This document shows, piece after piece, positions 10,911-21,397 of a stretch of DNA of 64,000 nucleotides. The stretch comes from Desmodesmus armatus (Eukaryota; Chlorophyta; Chlorophyceae; Sphaeropleales; Scenedesmaceae): contig VIIQ02000096.1 of NCBI GenBank assembly GCA_007449985.2, positions 62,001-126,000 of the forward strand, read 5' to 3'. Every line of letters starts with the position of its first letter. Position 1 is the first letter of the stretch. Position numbers and translations under genes: made by a program. The notes beneath the pieces were generated by a model. The model was not told where the DNA came from and did not search any database. It worked only from the letters and a program-made list of their open reading frames with translations.

Positions 10911-13900
10911 GTCCAGCCTTGGCTCAGCCCCAGGAGTTGCAGCTGCAGCAGCTGTCGGCCAACATGAGGCTCACTCCTGCAGACTGTGCTGCTATTGCCT
11001 CCCTGCCAGCACCTCAGCTGCGCTCCCTGTTGCTGCAGGGCAGCCGCACACGCAGGTGGGGACCTGTACCGCCTTGTACTGTACTGTACTTTACTGTACT
11101 GTACAGTGATGTAGTGTAGTGTAGTGTACTGCATTGCAGCAAGCTGGGTTGTACTGTACTGTGCTTGCCGTCCTAGCTGGCTGCATGAAGCAGGTTGGCT
11201 GCAGAGTACCTACATGTTGTGATGTGGGGAAGTGGGTTCTGGGGGCGCAGGGGCCACAATGCAACGCACAAGCGCCCCTTGCACAAATTCCTGTGCACTG
11301 ATTGATGGGCAAGCATTCAGAAGTAGCAGCCAGTGCTGTGCACATGCATCATTTCTGTGCTCACACTCCAAGCTCCCCACCCTTTCATATGCCACCTGCA
11401 GGTTGAGCATAGAGGGTGTCAGGTGCCTAGCTGCCATGACAGCTCTCACCAGCCTCAAGCTGCAGCAGTTCAGCATAGGCGATGACGCAACAGTGCTGCT
11501 GGCAAAGGGCCTGACCGGTCTGCAGCTGCTGTGTGTGTGTGGCAACAACATTGGCGCACCAGGTGCTGCAGCCATTGGGCAGCATTGCACCAAGCTGGAG
11601 CAACTGGACCTGTCCATCAACAGGTGGGGAGGGACCGGTAATTCGTTACCATGGCGGCTGGCATAGCGACCACATTCCCCACAATAATGAACAGCCATAA
11701 TAGTGGTGCGCAATGCGCAATGGCGACAGCAGCACCCGGCATGCATTTTTGTATGTATTTCAAATGCGTACATACAACCCGAGCCATGCCACTAACTAAA
11801 ATTGGTGCTGGCCCTGCAGGATCAATGCTGCTGCGCTGGCATCCATCTGTGGCTCCCTGTACTGCTTGAGGGAGCTCAACCTGTCTGGTGGGTGGTGCTG
11901 TTGAACAGGCTGCCTGCACCATTTGTGTTGGCTGTTGCCAGGATTGTTGCTGATACATAGTATTCAGATGGGCTTCTGCCTTGTGTCTACCCTTGCTAGT
12001 TGCTGTTTGTGTAAATTTCACAGAGGTGCACACAAGTGCCTGCAAGGTGCCGCATTGGCCAGCCTTTGACTCCAGGGTGTAAGCCATGCATTGCATCTTC
12101 TGTGCATTGTGTCTTCCTATGCATGGTTGTTCCTATCCATTCTAACCCTCACCAATGTTGCCACCCTGCAGGCAACGGCCACTTGGACGCTGCCGCCCTT
12201 CAGCACCTCCAATCCCTGACAGTACTTTCCAGCCTTACCATCAGCAGCAGCAGCCTCAGCAACGCGGACCTCACAGCAGTGTGCTCAGCCCTGCCACAGC
12301 TGCAGTCCCTAGATGCCGCCAACAACCGCATCACTAAGGCGGACCCCCTGACAGGTCTGGTGTCCCTTACCAGCCTAAACCTGAGCAGAAACCCACTGCA
12401 GCTCAACTGCAGTAGGGTTCTAGCAGTACTGCCGCTGCAGGTGCTGGCACTGTTTGATGCGGTGCCAGCACGGGCTGTTAGTCATCTTGCAGGAAATCCT
12501 GCAGGCAGCGTGCTGACTCAGCAACTGACGAGCCTTACCCTGGGGGCGGACCCCAGCACACATACAGAGGGGACGGATGAGGGGCTGCAGTTGGCGAAGA
12601 CGCGGACTTGTGGGGTACTGTTTGGGGCGCTTGCTGAGAGTGCACGGCTGCAGGTGTGTCATGCTGGGTGCTGTGATTCAGTTCTTGGCTGGCATCAGCT
12701 CCACATGTGTACAGCTACAGAGCTACAGGACTGACATGTACCAGCAGAGAAAATGCATTTGCAGACAAGATGTGAGAGCGCGTAGGCAGAGAGTCTCACC
12801 ACCACGATTGGCCAACATTGAATGTCCTAAGCAGGCCTCGGCTGCAGGAAAAAGCCTTGCATGCCTGTTGGATGTCCGGCGGTGATGTGTGTGTGACGTG
12901 TGTTTGATGTGTGCGCAGGTGCTGTCTGTGCCGTGTACAGGGCTGGGTGATGCCCAGGCCAAGCTGCTGGTCAAGCTGGGCAGCAGCCTGCAGGTTTTGA
13001 ACATAAGGTAAGGGGACCTGGGTTGTGACCTTGCGTGTGTGTAAGACCCATTGGGTTGTTGCGCTTATGTGAAGAGTCAGGATGGCGCTAGGGGTGCGAT
13101 GTGTGTGAGCTTCTGCATTCTAGGCACTCTCTCTGCTGACACATGGGGTTGGTCCAACTACTGCAGAGCTGCTGTCAAACAAACACCCGTCAGTCCAGAG
13201 CTGTTGCATTTTGGCATTTTGAAATTTCAAAGATATGCTGCCTGCGGGTCAATACCCCATGCGCTGGGATGCCAAGTTACATGTGATTATTGCAAGGCGA
13301 CAACTGTGGCTTGCACAGCTCAACTCACTATTGTTTGACAATTCAAACACAGCTTGAAGCTTTGCTCCATGATGCTAGTTCATATTCATCACCATCTGAG
13401 AGGCAGCTCCCTTGCTGACTCAGCACCATGTGCGATTTTTGCTGCGCTGCGTCTTGTCTTGTGCTGATGCAGCTACAACTGCCTGACCCCCGCTGGGCTG
13501 AAGATACTGAGGGACCTTCCACAGCTGGAGAGGCTGGAGCTGCGGGCAATGCGGCCTGAACTCACAGGTGTGCTTGTGTACTGTTGTTTACTGAGTTGCG
13601 AGTGAGTTGCCGGGTGGGGGGGTCGGGGCGGGGGCATTTCGATCGGCTGGCCACACACACAACATGCAGGCGAACCTGACTGTCGGGCGCCGGAGGCGCA
13701 GCCTTATCAGTGGGCCATGCCTGACAACCCTATCTCAACAGGCGTCCAGTGCCCTGACCAAAACAGCATGGGAGTGATTGTGGTGACTCTGTGACTGCAT
13801 AAAGAGGGTGTGTGCGTACGCGTGCTACACAGCCCACGGCCATTTGTAGGGTTTGTTATGCTTGGGGCAGGGTGGTGAAAGGTCGGTAAAGCAGCTGAGG

Positions 13901-14587
13901 GGTCATGGTGCTGGTCATGGCAGATGCCCTGAACACCTGCTTCAATGCGCTTCTGTTTGGATCACAGAGCGCGTGTCGTCAGTGTATAGCGCTTGTCAAG
14001 CTTTGACTGAATGCTGTTCGTGTGGTTTGCTGTCCTCCGCAGATGCAGCTACAGCCCACATCAGCAGCTGCACCCGGTTGACTCATCTGGACCTGGCCCA
14101 CAATGACATAACCTCAGAGGGTGTCAAGCAGTTGGGCTGCCCCAACCTGGCCCACCTACAGCACCTGGACCTGCGAAACAACGCCCAGGTTGAGAAGTGG
14201 TCCGTGCTGGCTGCTGCAGCCCACCTCACTCGTCTCACTCATATCAACCTTATGGAAATATCTGATGTCAGGGCCAGGGCGTTCCCTAGGCCCAGTAAGG
14301 CAGGTGTGAGGTCAGGCCTGGCTGGGGCAGGTACAGGCAGTGGGCCAGGTCCTGCAACAGTCAGGGGCAAGCTGGCAGCAGCAGCTGCTGCTGCTGGTGG
14401 AAGCTCCCCTTCAGGGGGTGGTAGGGTGGCAGCAGCAGCAGCAGCAGCAGGGGGTGGTCAGTGCGGAGGCAGTGTGTCTCGAGCCCATGCCGATGTGTGG
14501 GCAGCGTTGCCAAACCTGGAAGAATTACTGGTTGAGGCACAGAGCGAGTTTGCGCGGCGGGGCGGGCGTTTCTTCAGTGTACTGTGA
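9782..14587 (+). CDS. F-box-like / leucine-rich-repeat protein with poly-Gln tract
   Basis: Seven exons (9782-11055, 11402-11623, 11820-11887, 12172-12653, 12919-13007, 13473-13567, 14043-14587) join with consistent phases to give 924 residues. The N-terminus has an F-box-like stretch (LQELPEAVLTQIVLAGG then VLAAVCQDWRTYL). A Ser/Ala/Gln-rich linker follows, with a (CAG)21 poly-Gln run at 10846-10909. The C-terminal half carries LRRs of the RI/GALA-like type, for example TALTSLKLQQFSIGDDA, CTKLEQLDLSINRINAAALA, LVSLTSLNLSRNPL, SLQVLNISYNCLTPAGLKIL and CTRLTHLDLAHNDITSEGVK. Several exon junctions fall inside repeats at the LxxLxLSxN asparagine region. An Ala/Gly-rich insert near 14370-14460 precedes the last leucine-rich segment. 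A role in protein-protein recognition, possibly SCF ubiquitin ligation, follows from the family; the substrate is unknown. Confidence 0.85.
10846..10909 (+). repeat. (CAG)n microsatellite encoding poly-Gln
   Basis: About 21 CAG units lie in frame in exon 1 of the LRR gene. The flanking 10790-10845 region is also CAG-rich but interrupted. The tract is likely polymorphic in length. Confidence 0.95.
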
Positions 14588-16703
14588 GGCGCAGTAGTCT
14601 TTGTTGAAAACTGAGCATGGCATGTTTGGCAAAGTAGCCAGTGGGGTGCTGAGATCGTACTTGAGCAGTACCTTGACACACCATGGACGGTCGTCTTCAG
14701 TTTGGATGATGGGTGGGTTGCTGTGGGGGTGTGAGTGCGGTTATGTGCAAGCATGGAGTGTGTGGGGGGGGGGGGGGGAGCTCAGGAAAGCCCCCTTCAC
14801 ACCGCTGCTGTATGCTGCCCAGCTTGAGTGATGTCAATTTCACCGTGTCGTTCATTGACGTCAGCACTGCCAGCAATGCAAGTATGGCAGTTTTCAGGTA
14901 CAGCTGCATGTACATACGTGTTGCTGTTGGGATGACGGTGGCAAGACCTGCCTGACATTCATATGCCTTTGGTGCTGCTGGTTGATGTTGTGTACTTGAC
15001 CATATGATGCATGGACTCCTTCTTACCAAGGTACCTGTTACATACAAGCATGTGAGCACTTGACAGACGACTGTATGTTGCACTCATGTGTGCTTGTTGA
15101 CTGCAGGCTTGTGCATTAGGTCAAGCCTCCGGTTGGACTGTTGACAATTGCTGTGCTGACCTAGAGGGTGCAACAGACTTGTGTGATATCCTGCAGGCAC
15201 CACTGTTGCCATGTCAGCACTGTTTTGGTGCTGACCTGCCATGCCAGTATTAGTGCCCTCGCGGCCTTGCCTTGTCCCTGGCAACCCGCCGTCCATGTAT
15301 GCTTTGTACTTATTCACCCCCTGTTCGCTGTAAGATGCTGGCGTGTTTGTATAATTGGGAGACATGTATCTTTTGGACTGCAGACGTGGCAGATGTTGAC
15401 ACTTTGAGTTGACGCTGTTGTCCCTGTTTGCTGTCAGCGAGACAGGAAGTCCTCGACTGCAGTTGTGCCATATGTTGATGCTTTGTTGTTGCTGATTGGG
15501 CAAGGGGTACATGGCAAGTCCTAGGTGTTGGCTGCTGCAGTCGCACGAGTGATAAGTTGATGCAGTTTGTGCTGGCCCAGCTAGTACAGCTCTGCCGCCT
15601 GACAGCTGAGACAGCCGTGATGTTGGTCCAAGGCTTGATTGCATGCAACTTTGATGTACTGTATTCAGCGTGCGCCATTCTCAGCCTGTATTAATATATT
15701 GCAATATTGCATGATGCGGCCCAGGTTTCTACCCAGACCAGTAGCGCTTCTCGCATGAGTGATGCTGTACGCGTGTGAGTGGTACTGCTCAATGCCCATG
15801 ACATCTCCAGCACCAGTCCTGTTACAGGACCAACCTAGCGCCTTGATACAAACCCTCGGCACATCCGTCAAGCAGAGTATCATTGTCACTGCCAAGTACC
15901 TTCATACCCTCACATGGAACCAAGTGCACTTGATGTTGTTGCACCACACCAGCATGCGTAGGTTTACCTTCAACTACCTGGTGATTCTCAGTCCGGCACA
16001 ACCCTTCACTCCAATGAGTATGCAGTCCAGCAACCGCAGGCTGCCTGAAGAAGAATTGCAGCACGCTGCGCAGCATGTGCAATGCTGGCTTGTCAGCGCA
16101 GCAGAACAAGAAATAAACAAGTAGCCTCCCTTCAACTGGTCTGGCAAACAGGGGTCGCTCTGAACCTGCTGATCGGGCGGTGACATCTTGGGCATGCACC
16201 CCGGCAACAACTGGCAGAATTCCCGCTCACAACACCAACAAAAAGGACGCATGCTGTGTGCAGGCGATGCAGTGCAATCGACACTCGCACGTGCAGAGTG
16301 TCAGCTGTCACACTGCGCACGTGTGTGGCGCCAGGTATCCAACGCAACGGGTCAGCCACAACTTGCACATGGCTTGCACAACAGCATCCAAAAGCAACCC
16401 ATGGCCAGCATGGGCACACACAAAAAAACGCTGCACGCCGCTGTCATGGCACAAGGACAACAACTATGTCAGCCACCTTGCAGTGTTGACAGGCCATGAC
16501 ACAGCTGCACTGCTAGCCACCATGCAACATCGAAAGTCAAGCTTCCTGCAACCAGTCCCATGCATACAGCTGCTGCTCAAATGCTCCAAGAAACTCAGCC
16601 GTTTGTTCGCCAGCCAAAGGCACCTGCCCGCAGTGCGGACAAATCCAGAGCTGCAGTTGCCGCATCTGAACGCCTTGACGCTGCTTCACGCCTTTACGCC
16701 GCT
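14588..16703. other. Intergenic / 3'-UTR interval between two convergent genes
   Basis: The interval lies downstream of the LRR stop (14587) and downstream of the glutaredoxin stop on the opposite strand (16704). It contains a 15-G run at 14764-14778 and a TGTAA at 15329-15333 that could serve as a polyadenylation signal for the LRR gene. Open frames here have no domain-like composition. I see no gene. Confidence 0.5.
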
Positions 16704-17875
16704 TCACGCCTTCACGCCGGCCGCCACCAGCAGCTCCTTCAGCTCCCCACTAGCTGCCTTAGCTGCTGTGTCATCTCCACCGCCAATGAACTTGCCGCCG
16801 ATGAACACACGTGGCACTGAGCGGGCGCCTGTGACCTCGTAGAGAGCGTCTTGGATGTCGATGATGTTGTCACCGGCTGAGAGGTTGTCAAGCTGCAGGT
16901 AGCAGGCCACAGCAGGCACACCATGGCAAGAATGAATGACTAGATGTTGTGTACTTCTGCCTGTCACCAAGTCTGATGGAGTGAGCCCATGTGTAACTGC
17001 CGAGTTGGGCAGCTGGGCACCCCCAGTGGGGCATGCATGTGACTAGCACAGCCTTGAGCCGTTGATATGTCTAAACTGATGGCATGAACGTCGTTATCTG
17101 GAAGGGATAATTGTCCCCTGCAAGTGACTGGGTGGCAGCAAGACACAGCAACTTGAGACTGCACTACTGAGACTGCACTACTGCAAAGCGTACTTTACAG
17201 CATGCATGATGGGAACTCACCTCCACAACCTCCATGTCAGCTGGCTGCACAAACTGGCCGAGTGCCTTCTTGGCCTTGATGCAGTACGGGCAGTATGTTT
17301 TGCTGCAGTGCACATCACATCAACACGTGTCAGAGCTGACCGCCACAGCAGTACGTCAGCTGCCGCATTGGAACGCTTGGGAGCTGTTGAAAATATCATG
17401 CAGTGCAAGCGCCAACAGGATTACCTTGCCAGATGCAGGAGTAGCTTGCAGTAGTGACCCGTGAACAGCACCGCATGAGCCTTCAGGCGGAACTCTACAC
17501 GAGTCACAACTGCAAGCTACCCCTGCATTTGTCAAGGTAATACTGTGGGCGCTTGCACTGCATGGGAGCTGCAGGTCTACTGCCTCCCTCCATTGTGGCT
17601 CTCACCTGAACACCACAACCTGCAAGCAGCAGCAGCAGCGCATGACGGTGTTATAAACAATCCAAGCACTCTGGAGTTCACTGCTTGCACACCAGCAGCC
17701 GCTCAATTCACTGCACCCACCCATGACACACAGCAGCACACTGGCCACAAACTTCTGCAACCCGCCACTGCTTTGACGTTACCTTGTGCGTGGTGATCCT
17801 GTCCTGAACAAACGCCTTGGCCTTGTCGCTGGGCATCCTGCTTGATGGTCGAAAGAGCCGCAGAAGAGTTTGCAT
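16704..17875 (-). CDS. GRX: CPYC-type glutaredoxin, complete
   Basis: Four exons, 17875-17783, 17619-17606, 17302-17221 and 16892-16704, give 125 residues with all phases consistent. Exon 2 is a 14-nt micro-exon encoding VVVF plus part of Ser. The active site is VVVFSKTYCPYCIKAK, formed across exons 2 and 3. It is followed by VEVVEL-like GSH-binding strand residues (DMEVVELDNL), the cis-Pro motif ARSVPRVFIGG, and the GGGDD motif (FIGGGDDTAAK) typical of class I glutaredoxins. These reduce protein disulfides and glutathione mixed disulfides using GSH. The start is either Met at 17875 (MQTLLRLFRPSSRMPS, which could be a short presequence) or the internal Met at 17836. The gene is divergent from NCA1 with 290 bp between start codons. 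Confidence 0.93.
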
Positions 17876-18165
17876 GCAGTGGAACTGCTGCTGTTGTGAC
17901 AGCCGTAGAGAGAAGGCTCTTTGTGAACGTGAAAAAGTGACTGATTGCAAGCAAAACGAGGGTGTGGCGTTGTGACAGGGGGCAACTTTTCGTCACCCGC
18001 GAAAATGTGAGGAGTGATCTGTCATAGCATCCTCTTTGTCTGCACAGCGCGATACATACACCCTGTACGATTTGCTTCGCTTATTACAGCTTTGATATGC
18101 TAGCTTTTGTGTGCGAACCGCATTCCACACCATCTTTTCCACCAGGCACAGTCAGCAACAGCAGC
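17876..18165. promoter_or_regulatory. Compact bidirectional promoter between glutaredoxin and NCA1
   Basis: Only 290 bp separate the two start codons. An imperfect dyad TTTTCG-TCACCCG-CGAAAA sits at about 17987-18005. Its right half, CCCGCGAAAA, reads on the other strand as TTTTCGCGGG, which resembles an E2F-type site. The shared use of this element is inference. Confidence 0.5.
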
Positions 18166-21100
18166 ATGGACAAGACTGGGTGTCCCTTTGCAGCTGCGGC
18201 GCGGAATGACCCAAAAAGCGCTTCTATGTGCCCCTTTGCCTCCAAGCTGTCAGCAGCACAGCAGACACCCTCCGACCAGAGTCCTGCAGTCTGCCCCCTG
18301 GGCTTTGGTACTGCTCGCGGCCCCAAGCTCAGCACCCTGCACTGCCCTGTGTGCAAGGGACTGCTGTTCGACGCGCACAGGGTTACCAGCTGCCAGCACA
18401 CGTTCTGTCGGTCGTGTATATCACAAACCAGGGACTGCCCGTCATGCGGCAGGGACGTGGATGGATTGGAGCCCAATGCAGAGCTAGCAGGTATGTGAAG
18501 CAGCAGGACCCCTTTTGTCATCGTCACAGCTTTTCGATACATGTGCTGTCTTGTACGAGCAGCCTGCCTGATTACACGTGCACACGTCAGCACCAGGGCA
18601 TGCAACAATTTGTGTTGCTGCTGCTGCATGTGGTTGTGTCGTCCTTCCCACAGGTATGGTGGACACGTTCCTTGACACTCACAGTCAGTCACCTGAGCTG
18701 GTGGCAGCACAGGTGGGCCTCCAACCGCTTTGATTGCTGGCAGCATTGGATCGGATGCTGCTCAATTCCCAGCATTGCTGATGGTGCAGCTTAGCTCATG
18801 CAGCAGAGGAAAGCTTGAGTGCCTGGGTGTGGCTGGCAGGTTGGCTGACATCCATCAGGGTACTGCAAACAAAACTCAACCAGCCAGCAAGACAGACAGC
18901 AATGCAGCCAGCAGGTCATGCTATGGCTACACAACACATGCAGATGTGGGGGATACGCCAACCACAACCCAACAGCACACGATCCCTTCCCACGCTTTAT
19001 TGAACACCCGGCAGCCCAACCAAACCCTCACCCATTCGATGATTGTTGCCGTCCCTGTGTGTCTGCAGTCTGACCTGGGCCCCCTGCCAGACTACACAGC
19101 AGCCTCCTTCTTCCTGGCTCAGGGCCTCAAGTCATTGGCCGGTGGCAATATCCATGCAGCCATGCACAGGTAACAACTGCTTACAATGACGATGCACCCA
19201 TAGCACTGGTACTTCACGAGTATGGTTGACTCTAGGTCAGACATATCCAGCCAACCATGTAACAGTGGTGGTAACTTGGGGGTTGAGAAGGCACTTTGCA
19301 AGACGGCGCCTGATGCGCAGCCACACATATTTCCCACCACCACCACCACCACCACCACCCACTTGTGCTGTTGTCTGCACCACTTCTCTCGGTACAGGCT
19401 CGGCAAGGCCAAGCAGGCCCTGCTAGACTCCACACTAGCCCCACTCACACCCTCTGGCGCGGCACCAGCAGCTACTTTCCCACCACCACCACCACCACCA
19501 CCACCACCACCACCACCACCACCACCACCACCACCCACTTGTGCTGTTGTCTGCACCACTTCTCTCGGTACAGGCTCGGCAAGGCCAAGCAGGCCCTGCT
19601 AGACTCCACACTAGCCCCACTCACACCCTCTGGCGCGGCACCAGCAGCTACAGAAGTTGCTGATGACACCTCAGCACTATCAGCTCCCTCCGCCGCTGGT
19701 GCCTCGATATCTGCAGATGGGCTGACAGTTGACGGTACCTCACAGGACGCCGATGCAGCAGCAGCAGCAGCAGCAGGAGAGTCAGCGGAAACCGATGAAG
19801 CAGATAGCATGGATCCAGACGGCACCCACCAGAGGCAGCAGCAGCAGCACAGCAGGCTGTTGCAGGACAAGCAGGCAGGGTCAGCAGGAACAGGGCTTTC
19901 GCGGGCAGTGCAGTTGGCGACAGTGTGTGGCTGCCTTGGTGATTGTTACCAGAGGCTGGGGCAGCCTGATCAGGCAGAGCAGCAGTATAAGGAGAGTGCT
20001 GCAGCTGTGCAGCCTTATGCTGAGGAGAGCGCGGAGGCTGCACATGCCATGTCTGTCTCCCTCAACAAGTAGGTGCAATAGCGAGGCCTGCCTCTCCTTC
20101 ATGACTGCTTGTGAGGACGTAACCACAGCAACCATGGCTGTCATGCATCGGGGTTTGAAAGTTATACTGGAACACACTTATCTTTGCTGCTGCATGTAGC
20201 TCGATGACAGCTGTTCAGTTGATAGATGGTGGACATATTGAACCAGCCGCCCCATCAGTGCACGTGGATGTGCGCTGTGTGTTGAACTGATGAATGTGTT
20301 GCTGCTGGGTTGCAGGCTGGGTGATGCCCGGTACCTCTCTCAGCAGCTGCCAGCTGCCAAGGCGCTGTACAAGCAGGCCCTGCAGCTGCGGCAGCTGTGC
20401 TGTGGGCCCCTGACCCATGGCCAGGCTGGTCCCCAGGAGCAGCTGGAGCTGGCAGCATCGCTGGTGAAGCTGGCCGATGTGTGCAAGGTGGGTTGTGAGC
20501 AGTCCAGGGGTTTGGTTGTGAGCGGTTCAGGGGTTTGGGTGTGAGGGTTTGGGAGGAAGCGATCACCACCTCAAGTGGCTGTTGGGATGATGGTCATGGT
20601 GGCTGGGTGGATTGGTAGGGACCACAGGAGGAAGGATGGTCATCTCTCATCATGACAGCCAGGGGGGCGTGGGGTGGGCTGGGTCGAAGATGCTGGCTGT
20701 TCAAATACAGGGCTCTGAACAGACATGGTGACAAGAGGCACCATCAGCAATTTGACCAGCAACCTTCCCAGCCTCATGGCATTGCCGGACAGGGTCGGTT
20801 GACACCCCAGTTTAATAGTTGAGTCCCTTCTTTTTTGTATGTTGAGGCAAGGTTGTATGCACCTGTCCCTGTACATGGGCATCGCTCCAACGCGGCCTGC
20901 GTGCAGAACGAGGACAACGTCTGTGCGAGAATGCAAATTTCAAATTGTGTGTACTTGGTTGCAGGCCATGGGAGAAAGTGATGAGGGAGAGCAGCATTTG
21001 CACCGCGCCCACGGCGTCTGCTGTGAGGTGCAGGCCATGGACACAGGAGATGGTCTGCCTCCCCTGGTGTCCCGCAAGCTGCAGGTGCTGCTGGGGGTGC

Positions 21101-21174
21101 TGCGGGTCCAGGGGCAGCACTGGGGACCATCCACTGCAGCAGGAGCAGTGGCTGCGGCAGCAGGCGACAGCTGA
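18166..21174 (+). CDS. NCA1: NCA1-like RING/TPR catalase chaperone, complete
   Basis: Six phase-consistent exons (18166-18490, 18654-18712, 19069-19169, 19574-20068, 20316-20487, 20965-21174) give 453 residues. The N-terminus has three Cys-Pro motifs: KTGCPFAAAAR, SASMCPFASK and PAVCPLGFG. A RING-type zinc finger follows (LHCPVCKGLLFDAHRVTSCQ, then HTFCRSCISQTRDCPSCGRD). Next comes DGLEPNAELAGMVDTFLD. The C-terminal half contains TPR-like helices, for example LATVCGCLGDCYQRLGQPDQ and LGDARYLSQQLPAAKALYKQ, with a low-complexity insert after the fourth exon start. This CPF + RING + TPR order is that of plant NCA1 (NO CATALASE ACTIVITY 1), a chaperone needed for active catalase; the assignment rests on remembered family features. 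Exon 4 uses the second of two duplicated acceptors. A TGTAA at 21393-21397 may be the polyadenylation signal. Confidence 0.85.
19333..19651 (+). repeat. CCA microsatellite plus 115-bp direct duplication across an intron/exon border
   Basis: The segment 19361-19475 is repeated at 19537-19651 with a 176-bp period. Each copy is preceded by a TTTCCC-(CCA)n tract, about 28 bp in the first and about 55 bp in the second. The duplicated unit contains the 3' end of NCA1 intron 3, its acceptor (ggtacag) and the first 78 nt of exon 4. Splicing at the first acceptor would read into the CCA tract and stop in frame; splicing at the second keeps the NCA1 frame. Confidence 0.92.
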
Positions 21175-21392
21175 GAGCGTGATAGTGAAGGTTATGTGAA
21201 CAAGTTGGCTGGTGCACCAGCGACCATGTGGTTGTGGTGAATCGTTTCTGTTCGCACCACGTTTCAAGTTGTGAACAGCTGTGTGCAGTTCGTTATCACT
21301 ACAGAGCATTAGAGCATGAGAGACTGTTATCCAGATTGCCATGGGTGTGTGCAGTTGTTGCATTCTGCATCTGTTGTATCATGCTTGTGGCT

Positions 21393-21397
21393 TGTAA
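21393..21397 (+). terminator. TGTAA polyadenylation-type signal of NCA1
   Basis: This TGTAA pentamer lies 219 bp after the NCA1 stop codon. TGTAA is the usual polyadenylation signal in chlorophycean algae; use at this site is inferred from position only. Confidence 0.35.

Noticed and set aside
19398..19536. Use of the first duplicated acceptor for NCA1 exon 4
   Set aside because: It reads into poly-Pro and then a stop; only the second acceptor at 19574 keeps the TPR domain in frame.
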